This document shows positions 49,525-58,327 of a DNA stretch of 64,000 bases, piece after piece. Source of the DNA: Lysobacteraceae bacterium P (GTDB taxonomy: Bacteria > Pseudomonadota > Gammaproteobacteria > Xanthomonadales > Xanthomonadaceae); contig SCOX01000005.1 in assembly GCA_005503055.1 (NCBI GenBank), positions 234,252 through 298,251 on the forward strand. Reading direction: 5' to 3'. Each line of letters begins with the position of its first letter. Within the stretch, counting starts at the first letter, position 1. Under the pieces are notes generated by a model that was not told the origin of the DNA, did no database searches, and saw only the letters and a list, made by a program, of their open reading frames with translations. The position numbers were made by a program, and so were the translations under genes.

Positions 49525-49920
49525 TCAATCCCCGCCCCCTCGATCTGGGGAATGGGACTGCAGGTGGATCACGCGGCGGCCGTGGCGGATGGCATCGATC
49601 GAGAACGCACCCGCGCCGATCAGCACGATCGCCGCGCAGCCGCCGACGTGGCCTGCCAGCAACAGCTGCTGGACCGTGTTCGATGCGGGCATCGCGCAGG
49701 CGACCGCGACGCCGAGCACCAGCGCGGCCAGCCGGGTGACAACGCCTATGGTCAACGTCAATGCGATCAATCCGGCGACCACGTGCAGCAGGTGAGGGCT
49801 CGGGATCGTCGCTTGCAATGCTGCCGCGACCCCGAATGCAACCGGTGCGTAGGACAGTCGCAGAAGCAGCAACCCAAGCCCAGCGGTGCCATCCGGGTAC
49901 CGGCTCGAGTAATAGGACAT
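49525..49920 (-). CDS. small DoxX-like integral membrane protein
   Basis: This 131-residue protein has about four hydrophobic segments (15-35, 45-62, 64-82, 90-108) and ends in GAFSIDAIRHGRRVIHL, a phrase typical of DoxX-like proteins. The function of that family is poorly defined. The ATG at 49920 starts just before the first helix; an in-frame upstream extension is Arg/Pro-rich and not membrane-like. It is divergent from the sensor-kinase gene, 108 bp away. Confidence 0.7.
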   Translation of the reverse strand: MSYYSSRYPDGTAGLGLLLLRLSYAPVAFGVAAALQATIPSPHLLHVVAGLIALTLTIGVVTRLAALVLGVAVACAMPASNTVQQLLLAGHVGGCAAIVLIGAGAFSIDAIRHGRRVIHLQSHSPDRGGGD

Positions 49921-50028
49921 GACCAAACGATATCGCCACGTCGATGTGCCGCTACGCCCCGAACGGGGGGGCTTGGCCAGCCCCGATCGAGGGTAAGCTG
50001 TCCTGGCTCCAGGCGGCATAACCACACG

Positions 50029-53000
50029 ATGTGGCTACTCAGACTCCTGCTTCCCGCCGTTCTGGCCGCGCTGCCCCTGGCGGCGCTCGCGGAAGAACCA
50101 CCGCGGCTCGCGCAGTACGTGCACCAGCGCTGGATCGAGGGCAGCGAAGCGCCCGTACCGGTGCTCGACATCGCCCAGGGGCGCGACGGTTTTCTGTGGG
50201 TCGCGACGGGCGATGGATTGTTCCGCTTCGACGGCACGCAGTTCGAACCCATCGAAGCCCAGGACCGCCACCACAAACACGGCCTTCCCAGCGCGGTGCT
50301 GGCGACGAGAAGCGGCGATGTCTGGACGAACTTCGAATCCACGCACCGCTTCGCCATCTACCGGGACGGTGCGCTGCGCATCCTGGATGCGCCGGCCGCG
50401 CCGAGCCGGATCGTCGAGATGGTGGAAGGCCTGGACGGTTCGGTCTGGGCGCTGACGGCCAACTACGACGCCGAAGTACTCCGCTTCCATGACGGCAAGT
50501 GGCGAACCTACAACGCCGCCGATGGCCTGCCGCGCACCAACACGGCGAACCTGCTGGTCGCCGCCGACGGCGCGATCTGGATCGCATGCAACGACTCGAT
50601 CGCACGCCTGGCGGCGGGCGCGCAGCGGTTCGAGATAATCAGGAAAGCGGTCGCCGCCAGGGTGTCGCAGGATCCGTCCGGGCGCATCTGGATCACCGAG
50701 CAGGAGCGCAGCTTCCCCATCACCGGTCCGGGCGGACGTGGACCGCCGCCGCCGCTGCGTTCGCCCTACCTGACCGGCGATGCGGAGATCCGCGGCGCGC
50801 CCTTGTTCGATCGCGATGGAAACCTGTGGATCGCCACGCGCTACGACGGCGTCAAGCGCCTGCCCAGGCCGGACCTTTCCAGCGCGAATACCGGAGCCGC
50901 CGCGACGGAATCGTTCAGCAGTCGCGACGGGCTGTCGTCGGGTGTCACCAGCCGGGTGTTCGAAGATCGCGAAGGCAACATCTGGATCGGCACCGAGGGC
51001 GGCCTGGACAAGTTCCGGCCGGCCACGTTGATCGCCGAAGCCACGCTTTCATCGCCCGCCGCGTTTGGCGACAAGCTGCTGGAGGCGCGCGATGGGAGCG
51101 TCTACATCGGGCAGGCGCGCACGATCTATCGGGTCAGGCCCGGCGGCAACCCCGAGGCCATCCTTCGTGATGTCGAGGAACCCGAGAGCCTGTGCGAGGC
51201 GCCGGACGGCGCGATCTGGATCGGCCAGCCGACCACGCTGGTGGTCTGGGCCGATGGCCGCGTCCGCGCCACCATCGATCGCCCCGACCGGCAGGCGACC
51301 CACAACTTCATCTACGACTGCGCGTTCGACGCGCATGGCGACTTCTGGATGTCCGCCGCCGGTGGCGGCGTGCACCGGTATCGACGCGGCCGCTGGGAAA
51401 TGGCGCTGGAGGCGGGCGATCGCGCGGATTTCTATCCGACCACGATGGTGCGTTCGCCACACGGCGGCATGGTCGTGCAGTCCGGCGATCGACTGGTCTG
51501 GCTCGAGGATTCCGGTCGCCGGATCACACCGCTGGATTTCGGTGGAAGCGGCCTCAAGGTGCTCACGCTGTACACGTCGGGAGACCACGTCCTCGCCGCC
51601 GGCGCCTTCGGCCTGGCGCGCTACGGACCCGGACGCGTGGACACCGCATGGGCTCCCGAAGTGACCCGTGGCAGCCGCATCAACGGCATCGTGCAAGGTC
51701 CGGACGGCGATACCTGGCTGACGTATCCGCGGTCCGTGGTGCGATTGGGGCCGCGCGATCTCGAGCATGCGTTCGCCAACAGGACGCTCTCGACACCCGC
51801 GCTCTCGCTGGGTCTGGGCGACGGACTGATCAGCAGTCCGCACTCGCACTCGCAACGCTCCATGGTGCGTGGCGGCGACGGCAGGCTGTGGATCGCGACC
51901 GAAACGGGAACGCTGTGGATGGATCCGGCACGCCTCATCCGCAACCCGATGCCGCCCGGCACCGCGATCAAGGCCGTGACCAGCGACGGCCGCGTGCATC
52001 GCGATCCGACGGCGGTGAAGCTGGCGGCCGCCACGGCCAACGTCGAGATCGACTTCGCGGTGCTGAGCTTCGCCGACCCGGGACGCGTGCGCGTGCGCTA
52101 CATGCTCGCCGGCTTCGACCGCACCTGGGTCGATCCCGGCAGACGCCGCCAGGCGTTCTACACGAACCTTCCGCCGGGCACCTACGCGTTCCGCGTGATC
52201 GCCGCCAACGGCGACGGCGTCTGGAACCGGGCCGGCTCGACGCTGCGGATCGAGATACCGCCCACCTTCGTTCAATCCGTGTGGTTCCTCCTGCTGTGCA
52301 CGGCGCTGGCGCTGGCGCTGCTGGCGATCGTGTACCGGTTGCGTGTGGCGCAGATCGCCAAACGCATCCGCAGCCGGCTGGAAGAGCGCATCCAGGAGCG
52401 CGAACGCATCGCACGCGAACTCCACGACACGCTGCTGCAGGGCGTGCAGGGGCTGATCCTGCGGTTCCAGGCCGTGGCCGACCGGATCTCCAGCGAGGCC
52501 GCGCCGAAGGAACAGCTCGAGGCGGCCCTCGCGGCGGCCGAGAACGTCGTGGTCGAAGCGCGCAATCGCGTACGCGACCTGCGTGGCGAAGAGACGGACG
52601 ATCTGTGCGCCATCGTCGAGCGGCTCGCGGCCGAAACCCCGTTCGATCCGCCGATTCCGGTGCGGATCGTCGTGGAGGGAAAGCCGCGACCCTTGCATCC
52701 CCTGGTCGCATCGGAGATCACCCGGATCGTGCGCGAAGCGTTGCTCAACGTCGCCCACCACGCACGCGCGACCTCGGCGGAGATCGCGATCGGCTTCGAG
52801 GCGCGCTACCTGGCCGTCCGCATGCGCGACGACGGCGTCGGCATTCCCGACGAAGTGCTGGCGCGCGGCGAGAAGGACGGCCACTACGGCATGATCGGGA
52901 TGCGCGAGCGCGCCGAGAAGATCGGCGGCGCCATTACGATCAGCAGTGGCCGCGAAGACGGCACGGAAGTTACGCTCACCCTGCCGGCCAAGCTGGCATT

Positions 53001-53070
53001 CGCGAAGCGCGGTTCGAGCCGACGGGTCTGGCTGCCGCGTTTCCTGCGCAGGAATCAGGACCATGACTGA
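50029..53070 (+). CDS. Y_Y_Y-type sensor histidine kinase (beta-propeller sensor)
   Basis: This 1013-residue one-component-style kinase has a signal peptide (1-21, cleavage near ALA-EE). A large periplasmic domain with repeated Trp-Ile/Val-Gly/Ala-Thr propeller blades follows (WVATGDGLFRFDG, IWIGTEGGLDKF), then a Y_Y_Y domain (about 650-746). One transmembrane helix (about 752-775) leads to the HisKA_3 helix with His799 (RIARELHDTLLQGVQGLI) and an ATPase domain (DDGVGIP, GHYGMIGMRERA). Homologues sense plant- or host-derived oligosaccharides, but the ligand here is unknown. It overlaps the response-regulator start by eight bases. Confidence 0.94.
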   Translation: MWLLRLLLPAVLAALPLAALAEEPPRLAQYVHQRWIEGSEAPVPVLDIAQGRDGFLWVATGDGLFRFDGTQFEPIEAQDRHHKHGLPSAVLATRSGDVWTNFESTHRFAIYRDGALRILDAPAAPSRIVEMVEGLDGSVWALTANYDAEVLRFHDGKWRTYNAADGLPRTNTANLLVAADGAIWIACNDSIARLAAGAQRFEIIRKAVAARVSQDPSGRIWITEQERSFPITGPGGRGPPPPLRSPYLTGDAEIRGAPLFDRDGNLWIATRYDGVKRLPRPDLSSANTGAAATESFSSRDGLSSGVTSRVFEDREGNIWIGTEGGLDKFRPATLIAEATLSSPAAFGDKLLEARDGSVYIGQARTIYRVRPGGNPEAILRDVEEPESLCEAPDGAIWIGQPTTLVVWADGRVRATIDRPDRQATHNFIYDCAFDAHGDFWMSAAGGGVHRYRRGRWEMALEAGDRADFYPTTMVRSPHGGMVVQSGDRLVWLEDSGRRITPLDFGGSGLKVLTLYTSGDHVLAAGAFGLARYGPGRVDTAWAPEVTRGSRINGIVQGPDGDTWLTYPRSVVRLGPRDLEHAFANRTLSTPALSLGLGDGLISSPHSHSQRSMVRGGDGRLWIATETGTLWMDPARLIRNPMPPGTAIKAVTSDGRVHRDPTAVKLAAATANVEIDFAVLSFADPGRVRVRYMLAGFDRTWVDPGRRRQAFYTNLPPGTYAFRVIAANGDGVWNRAGSTLRIEIPPTFVQSVWFLLLCTALALALLAIVYRLRVAQIAKRIRSRLEERIQERERIARELHDTLLQGVQGLILRFQAVADRISSEAAPKEQLEAALAAAENVVVEARNRVRDLRGEETDDLCAIVERLAAETPFDPPIPVRIVVEGKPRPLHPLVASEITRIVREALLNVAHHARATSAEIAIGFEARYLAVRMRDDGVGIPDEVLARGEKDGHYGMIGMRERAEKIGGAITISSGREDGTEVTLTLPAKLAFAKRGSSRRVWLPRFLRRNQDHD

Positions 53071-53689
53071 CCCGAAGATCCGCGTCCTGGTGGTCGACGA
53101 CCACCCCGTTCTGCGCGATGGCGTCGCCGCCATCCTCGACAACCAGGCCGACATGACGATGGTCGGCGAAGCGCGCAACGGCACAGAGGCCGTCGAGCGT
53201 TTCCGTGCGTTGCGTCCGGATGTCACGCTCATGGACCTGCAGATGCCGGGCATGAACGGCGTCGATGCGATGAACGCGATCCGTGCGGAGAATCCGACGG
53301 CGCGGATCATCGTGCTGACGACGTATGCCGGCGATGTGCAGGCCGTGCGCGCGCTGAAGGCGGGCGCGGTCGGATACCTGCTCAAGAGCAGCCTGCGTAC
53401 CGAACTGATCGACGCCATCCGCGACGTCCACCGCGGCATGCGCCACGTGCACCGCGACATCGCCGAGGAGATCGCCGTCCACGTGACCGATGAGTCGCTG
53501 AGCGAACGCGAGGTCTCGATCCTGCGGCTGGTATCGATCGGCAAAGCGAACAAGCAGGTGGCGGCAGAGCTGGGCCTGTCGGAAGAGACGGTGAAGGGAC
53601 ACCTGAAGAGCGTGTTCCTCAAGCTGGGCGTCGCCGACCGCACCCATGCCGTCACCGTCGCCGCGCGGCGCGGAATCATCGATCTTTGA
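53063..53689 (+). CDS. NarL/FixJ-family response regulator
   Basis: This 208-residue protein is the partner of the upstream kinase. The receiver domain has the acidic pair Asp12/Asp13 (LVVDDHPVLRDG), phospho-acceptor Asp58 (VTLMDLQMPGMNG) and Lys in GYLLKSS. A LuxR-type helix-turn-helix occupies about 145-205 (LSEREVSILRLVSIGKANKQ, VKGHLKSVFLKLGV). The start overlaps the kinase stop, giving a matched pair. Its regulon is unknown. Confidence 0.95.
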   Translation: MTDPKIRVLVVDDHPVLRDGVAAILDNQADMTMVGEARNGTEAVERFRALRPDVTLMDLQMPGMNGVDAMNAIRAENPTARIIVLTTYAGDVQAVRALKAGAVGYLLKSSLRTELIDAIRDVHRGMRHVHRDIAEEIAVHVTDESLSEREVSILRLVSIGKANKQVAAELGLSEETVKGHLKSVFLKLGVADRTHAVTVAARRGIIDL

Positions 53690-53757
53690 ATCGCGCGGCC
53701 TTTTGCGCCGGGCGCAATAGCCTTGCGCGGCCACCGCTTTCCCCTCCGCGGCCGGGC

Positions 53758-53784
53758 GGTGCAATGCGTTTCGCTTATTGCACC
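53758..53784. repeat. REP-like palindrome GGTGCAAT...ATTGCACC
   Basis: An 8-bp perfect stem with an 11-nt loop (GCGTTTCGCTT) is followed by CTACGC. I recall this GGTGCAAT-N11-ATTGCACCCTACG layout as a common bacterial intergenic repeat. It lies 70 bp after the response-regulator gene and might act as a weak terminator. Confidence 0.6.
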
Positions 53785-53838
53785 CTACGCAGAGGCACGC
53801 GGGGCGCTATCACCTTGCGCCGCCCCGCCGCGCTTCGA

Positions 53839-54096
53839 TCAGCCCTCGCCGTCGTCGGCGATCTTCATGTCGCGCAGGATCGCGCCGAGTTCGGTGTGTA
53901 CGGATTCGGTCAGGTCGGGCGGTGCGCGGTCCACGATGGGGCCCGCCACGTCGGCGAACTTGTCGAAGAACACGGCCGACGGGTGTTCGCGCAGCATCAG
54001 CGGGACGCCGTCGCGCAAGGCCTGCAACTGCGATTGGAGTTCGGTCCAAGTCGGCTGGTGCATGGGTCGCCGATAGCTGTCTCGTTCGCCGATCAT
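53839..54096 (-). CDS. hypothetical 85-aa protein
   Basis: I recognise no family. The 85-residue product is mixed helical, with no signal peptide, and carries phrases such as LQSQLQALRDGVPLMLREHP and FFDKFADVAGPIVDRAPPDL that look like a folded protein rather than a shadow. The codon pattern is normal for this genome. It lies 74 bp from the acyl-CoA dehydrogenase gene on the same strand, downstream of it. Confidence 0.55.
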   Translation of the reverse strand: MIGERDSYRRPMHQPTWTELQSQLQALRDGVPLMLREHPSAVFFDKFADVAGPIVDRAPPDLTESVHTELGAILRDMKIADDGEG

Positions 54097-54170
54097 CGTA
54101 GTCCTCGTACATCAACGTCGCGCCAACGCCGGTTCAGCGTTGCCCGCGCTTCACGCCATCGGGGCATCGC

Positions 54171-55385
54171 CTACACGAACGCGCTGAAGCCGGTGATCGC
54201 GCGGCCGACGATCAATGCGTTCATTTCACGCGTCCCTTCGTACGAATACAGCGCTTCGGCATCCGCGACGAAGCGGCCCACGTGCTGGTCGAGCAGGATG
54301 CCGTTCGCGCCGAGCAGCTCACGCGCCCATCCGGCCGTCTCGCGCATGCGCACCGTGCACACGCCCTTGGCGAGGGCGGCGTGTTCGTCGCGCATCAGGC
54401 CCTGGTCCTGCATCTGCGACAGGCGCAGGCACACCGCTTGGCTCGAGGTGATGTTGCACAGCATGCGGAACAGCAGGTCCTGCACCAACTGGAAACCGGC
54501 GATGGGTTTGCCGAACTGCATGCGCCGTTGCGCATACGTCAGCGCGTGCTCGTAGGCGCCGCGCGCGCAACCGACCGATTCCCACGCCACGCCGGCCCGG
54601 GTCATGGCGAGCACGCGCGCGGTGTCCTTGAACGAGGTGGCGTTCTGCAGGCGATCGGCCTCGCTCACGCGACAGTCCTTGAGCGTGATCAGGCCGTTCT
54701 GCACGACCCGCAGCGCCATCTTGTGGAGGATCTTCTCGACGTGGAAGCCGGGCGTCTTGTTCTCGACGATGAAACCCTTGACCTGGCCGTCGTCGACGTC
54801 GCGCGCCCAGACGATCGTCACGTCGCCCCAGGTGGCGTTGCCGATCCACTTCTTCTGCCCGCTGAGGATCCAGGTGTCGCCATCGCGCTTGGCTGTCGTG
54901 GTGAGACCGCCCGCCGCACCGGATCCGACATCGGGCTCGGTCAGTCCGAACGAACCGATCTTCTCCATCGCCGCCATCGGTGGCAGCCACTTGCGCTTCT
55001 GTTCCTCCGAGCCGCACAGGTAGATCGAGCCCATGGCCAGGCCGGCGTGCACGCCGAAGAAGGTGGAGATCGAGCAGTCCACCCGTGCCATTTCCATCAT
55101 GACGAAGCCGAGCAGCGTGGTGCTCCAGCCTGCGCCGCCGTAACCCTGGTAGGTCGATCCGGCGATGTCGAGCGCCTTGAGCTTGGGCAGGATCTCGAAC
55201 GGAAACTCGTCGCGCTCCCAGTAGCCGGCGATGATCGGCTGGACGTCCTGCTCCATGAAGGCGCGCACCTTCAGGCGGATGCGGTTCTCGTCCTCGGACA
55301 GCGTGCGGGCGAACTGATAGAAGTCGCCGTCGGCTTCGGGCAACTGGACGGGCGCTTTCCTGGCAACGGTGTCGGCGGGACTCAT
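54171..55385 (-). CDS. acyl-CoA dehydrogenase, glutaryl-CoA dehydrogenase-like
   Basis: This FAD enzyme has 404 residues. The family segments are FGLTEPDVGSGAAGGLTTTA, ILSGQKKWIGNATWGDV and YAQRRMQFGKPIAGFQLVQ. The catalytic-base region YSYEGTREMNALIVGRAITG has Glu where glutaryl-CoA and isovaleryl/short-chain enzymes differ, so substrate assignment is tentative. It probably acts in lysine/tryptophan or fatty-acid breakdown with an electron-transfer flavoprotein. It is not in an obvious operon. Confidence 0.88.
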   Translation of the reverse strand: MSPADTVARKAPVQLPEADGDFYQFARTLSEDENRIRLKVRAFMEQDVQPIIAGYWERDEFPFEILPKLKALDIAGSTYQGYGGAGWSTTLLGFVMMEMARVDCSISTFFGVHAGLAMGSIYLCGSEEQKRKWLPPMAAMEKIGSFGLTEPDVGSGAAGGLTTTAKRDGDTWILSGQKKWIGNATWGDVTIVWARDVDDGQVKGFIVENKTPGFHVEKILHKMALRVVQNGLITLKDCRVSEADRLQNATSFKDTARVLAMTRAGVAWESVGCARGAYEHALTYAQRRMQFGKPIAGFQLVQDLLFRMLCNITSSQAVCLRLSQMQDQGLMRDEHAALAKGVCTVRMRETAGWARELLGANGILLDQHVGRFVADAEALYSYEGTREMNALIVGRAITGFSAFV

Positions 55386-55609
55386 GGGGGTGTCCTCGTG
55401 TCTGCGATGGAAGCGGTGCCCGTGCGGACAACGGTCGAAACACGGGGCGGCTTCGCGTGTGGATCGAAGCGGTTCGGCAGGTGTCGTCGCTGCTAGGAGC
55501 GCACGCTGAGCGGCAGCAGTGATCGACGCGGCCGCAACGTGTTTCCCGTCAGGCCTTCCACGGCGATCGCCTGTTCACCCGCCCGCCGTTGTCGTTGGTG
55601 CGCCTTCCG

Positions 55610-56023
55610 TCACGCGCCCGGAATCACCGCCGGCTTGCCCGCGTCCTTGAGGAAGAACACCACGAACTTCGCCGGCTTGGACGCGCTCGCGTTGCGGCTG
55701 ACGGTGTGCACGTCGCCGGGCTTCTCGCTCCAGGTCTGACCGCGGGTCAGGGTGACTTCCTTGCCGCCCTCCACCGCCATCACGACGGAGCCTTCGAGCA
55801 CGTACACGAACGCGTACGCATCGTGGTGATGGAGCGGCGAGATGCCGCCCGGCGGATACGAAACCGTGAGCACCAGCGCCTCCTTGCCCGGATAGTCCGG
55901 CAACGCCTGGGTCAACACGGGCGTGACGGTGGGTTTGGGCGGGGCAGGATTCTGCTGGCCGTGGGCGACGGCGCCGACCGTCAGCATCGCGACGGCCAGG
56001 CCCAGTGAGTGATAGAGGCGCAT
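55610..56023 (-). CDS. secreted cupin-domain protein
   Basis: This 137-residue protein has a signal peptide (1-24, ending VAHGQ) and one cupin_2 barrel. The two metal motifs are ISPLHHHDAYAFVYVLEGSV and TWSEKPGDVHTVSRNAS, giving a His-His-Glu-His set. Secreted cupins of this type have no defined function. The ATG at 56023 begins the signal. About 220 bp without a gene separate it from the acyl-CoA dehydrogenase. Confidence 0.85.
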   Translation of the reverse strand: MRLYHSLGLAVAMLTVGAVAHGQQNPAPPKPTVTPVLTQALPDYPGKEALVLTVSYPPGGISPLHHHDAYAFVYVLEGSVVMAVEGGKEVTLTRGQTWSEKPGDVHTVSRNASASKPAKFVVFFLKDAGKPAVIPGA

Positions 56024-56295
56024 GGGGGACTCCAGTGTGCGTCTTGACGGTGATGGAGCGGTGGTCGAGCCGAAGGCGGACGCCTTCAGCGCATCGAGTC
56101 TAGGAAGGGCGACGACGCGCAAGTAGCCCTGAGCGCGGACGCTCCATGTTGAGCCTTGCGCAACAATCGCCCTGCGCGGTGCCGTTCGCCTTCGATGAAT
56201 GCGCCTGCAAACCCTGCCGCGCCCCTGTGCATCCATGCACATGTGGCATCGCACCGGTGCCGTTAGAGTCGGCGCCGTCCTAGGGAGATCCGTTT

Positions 56296-57645
56296 ATGCG
56301 CAAGGTGATCGTGTCCGTCCTGGTTCTGGCCGCGCTGCTGGTCGGCGCGGGTTTCTGGTGGATGCGCCCGGAGCGCGACAAGCCGATCGATCCGCGCATA
56401 GCCTGCCACGTGGGCATCTACCGCCTCGACGACGGCCGCCTGCTGGACGTGGCGCCGATGTCGGAACCCGGATTGCGTTGGCGCCTGATGGATGGGCGCA
56501 CCGGCAAGCTCAAGCAGGACGCGGCGGGCCGCTGGAGCGGCACCGTCGGCTGGAGCGAGCGCGCGGACGCGACACCGGTGACGCTGGGCACGTGCGAGGC
56601 GCCGGCCATCGCGTTCGAAGGCCACCCCGGCACGAAGCTCGCATTCGCGCCGGTCGACACGCGCTTCGAAGGCGAAGGCGAAACGCTGGCCGGTCGCCTG
56701 GTCCTGCCACCGGGCGACGGCCCGGTGCCGATCGCGGTGATGGTGCACGGCTCGGAACGCTACTCGGCGCGCACGTTCAATGCGTTCCAGCGGATCTTCC
56801 CGGCGCAGGGCATCGGCGTGTTCGTGTACGACAAGCGCGGCACCGGCGAAAGCACCGGCCGCTACTCGCAGGACTTCCACCTGTTGGCGGCCGATGCCGC
56901 CGCGGCGCTGAAGGAAGCGCGACGCCTCGCCGGTCCGCGCGCGAGTCGCGTGGGTTACAGCGGTGGCAGCCAGGCGGGGTGGATCGAACCCCTCGCCGCG
57001 CAGCGCAGCGATCCGGATTTCGTCGCGATCAGCTATGGGCTGGCGGACAGTCCGCTCGCCGAGGACCGCGACCAGGTGCGTCTGGACCTGATCAAGGCCG
57101 GTTTCGGCGAGGACGCGCAGGCCAAGGCACGCGAGGTCACCGACGCCACGGGCGCGGTGATGGCATCGGGATTCAAGGAGGGTTTCGACCGACTGGAGTC
57201 GCTGAAGGCGAAGTACGGCAAGGAGCCGTGGTGGAACGCGATGCAGGGCGAGTACACCGGCGAGCTGGTCAAGCACTCACCGCTCGCGCTGCGCCTGATC
57301 GGCCCGCTGCACGATGAAGGCACCAGTTGGGGGCACGACCCGATGCCGCCGCTGCGCGCGACCAAGGTGCCGCTGCTGTGGATCATCGCCGGCAGCGATG
57401 CGGAAGCGCCGCCGGAAGAATCGCGTCGCCGCCTGCTGTCGGTCGCGCGCGTGAACGCGAACGTGGAAGTGGTGGAATTCCCCGGCACTGACCACGGCAT
57501 CATCGAGTTCGAGACCGCGGCCGATGGAGAGCGCACCGGCATCCGTTATGCGGACGGCTATTTCCCGATGCTGGTCGACTGGATCCGCGACGGCCGCCTG
57601 CAGGCCTCGCCGTACGGCCAGGCGCAGCGCCTGGCCCCGCAATAG
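56296..57645 (+). CDS. membrane-anchored alpha/beta-hydrolase
   Basis: This 449-residue protein has an N-terminal hydrophobic anchor or signal (1-22). A beta-rich region of about 100 residues follows, then an alpha/beta-hydrolase domain with the oxyanion-loop VMVHGSERYSARTF, VYDKRGTGES, the nucleophile elbow GYSGGSQAG (Ser) and the late His in PGTDHGIIEF. It resembles Dienelactone/prolyl-oligopeptidase-like hydrolases. It is predicted periplasmic. The substrate is unknown. The 272-bp upstream gap shows no gene. Confidence 0.85.
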   Translation: MRKVIVSVLVLAALLVGAGFWWMRPERDKPIDPRIACHVGIYRLDDGRLLDVAPMSEPGLRWRLMDGRTGKLKQDAAGRWSGTVGWSERADATPVTLGTCEAPAIAFEGHPGTKLAFAPVDTRFEGEGETLAGRLVLPPGDGPVPIAVMVHGSERYSARTFNAFQRIFPAQGIGVFVYDKRGTGESTGRYSQDFHLLAADAAAALKEARRLAGPRASRVGYSGGSQAGWIEPLAAQRSDPDFVAISYGLADSPLAEDRDQVRLDLIKAGFGEDAQAKAREVTDATGAVMASGFKEGFDRLESLKAKYGKEPWWNAMQGEYTGELVKHSPLALRLIGPLHDEGTSWGHDPMPPLRATKVPLLWIIAGSDAEAPPEESRRRLLSVARVNANVEVVEFPGTDHGIIEFETAADGERTGIRYADGYFPMLVDWIRDGRLQASPYGQAQRLAPQ

Positions 57646-57655
57646 GCGTTCGGGC

Positions 57656-58327
57656 TCAGGCGGCGCGGAACGGCAATCGCAGCAGGACCTCGACGTCGCC
57701 GTCGGCGCCCTGCCGCGTGCCCAACTCGCCGCCGTGGCCCTTGGCGATCGCGCTGGCGATCAGCAGGCGCAGGCCCAGGCCGTCGCTGGCCGGAGCCGAT
57801 TGCGGCTCGGTGAACAGCGTCTCCACGTTGCCCGACGCACGCACGGCCGCGCTCAGCGGCCCGGACAGTCGCACCCAGCCTTCGTCCAGGCCGATGGCGA
57901 CCGTGCCGGCCGCGCCGTTCGCGACGCCCGCTTCCTGCGGCGTGGACACCAGCCAGAAGAACGTCGAGAGCAGGTTCGCCAGACGCGAGCCATCACCCTC
58001 CAGGCAGACGTTCTCGGCGTCGCCCTCGTAACGCACGTCCACCGCGTTGGCGCCAAGCCCGCGGCTGGCCTCGATGAGCAATGCTAGTTCGATCGGCCCG
58101 CTGCGCGTGAGCAGGCGTCCCTGATCGGCGCGTACCCAGTCGCCGATCTCGTCGATCATGCCGGTGAGCCGGCGTATCTGCCGATCGACCAGGTCGAACA
58201 GTTCGTCCTGCTCGGCGCTCGCGGTCGAACCGTGGCGCAGCAGGAACAGGGCGGATTGGATCGGTGCCAGTGGGCCGCGCAGGTCGTGCGCCCACTTGCT
58301 CATCCAGTGCGGACTGGTGCCGTTCAT
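57656..58327 (-). CDS. kinase-like protein with degenerate ATPase domain
   Basis: This 223-residue protein has a HisKA-type helix with His14 (WAHDLRGPLAPIQSALFLL), and a C-terminal region resembling HATPase_c. The N-box Asn-Ala is replaced (NLLSTFFWLV), no DxGxG motif is seen, and only a G-rich end remains (SDGLGLRLLIASAIAKGHGG). It may therefore be a phosphotransfer or scaffold protein rather than an active kinase. Its ATG overlaps the stop of the hybrid kinase upstream, so the two are coupled. No membrane segment. Confidence 0.78.
   Translation of the reverse strand: MNGTSPHWMSKWAHDLRGPLAPIQSALFLLRHGSTASAEQDELFDLVDRQIRRLTGMIDEIGDWVRADQGRLLTRSGPIELALLIEASRGLGANAVDVRYEGDAENVCLEGDGSRLANLLSTFFWLVSTPQEAGVANGAAGTVAIGLDEGWVRLSGPLSAAVRASGNVETLFTEPQSAPASDGLGLRLLIASAIAKGHGGELGTRQGADGDVEVLLRLPFRAA

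Noticed and set aside
48787..50028. Long in-frame extension upstream of the sensor kinase
   Set aside because: It is antisense to the LysR and DoxX-like genes; the kinase has a clean signal peptide starting at 50029.
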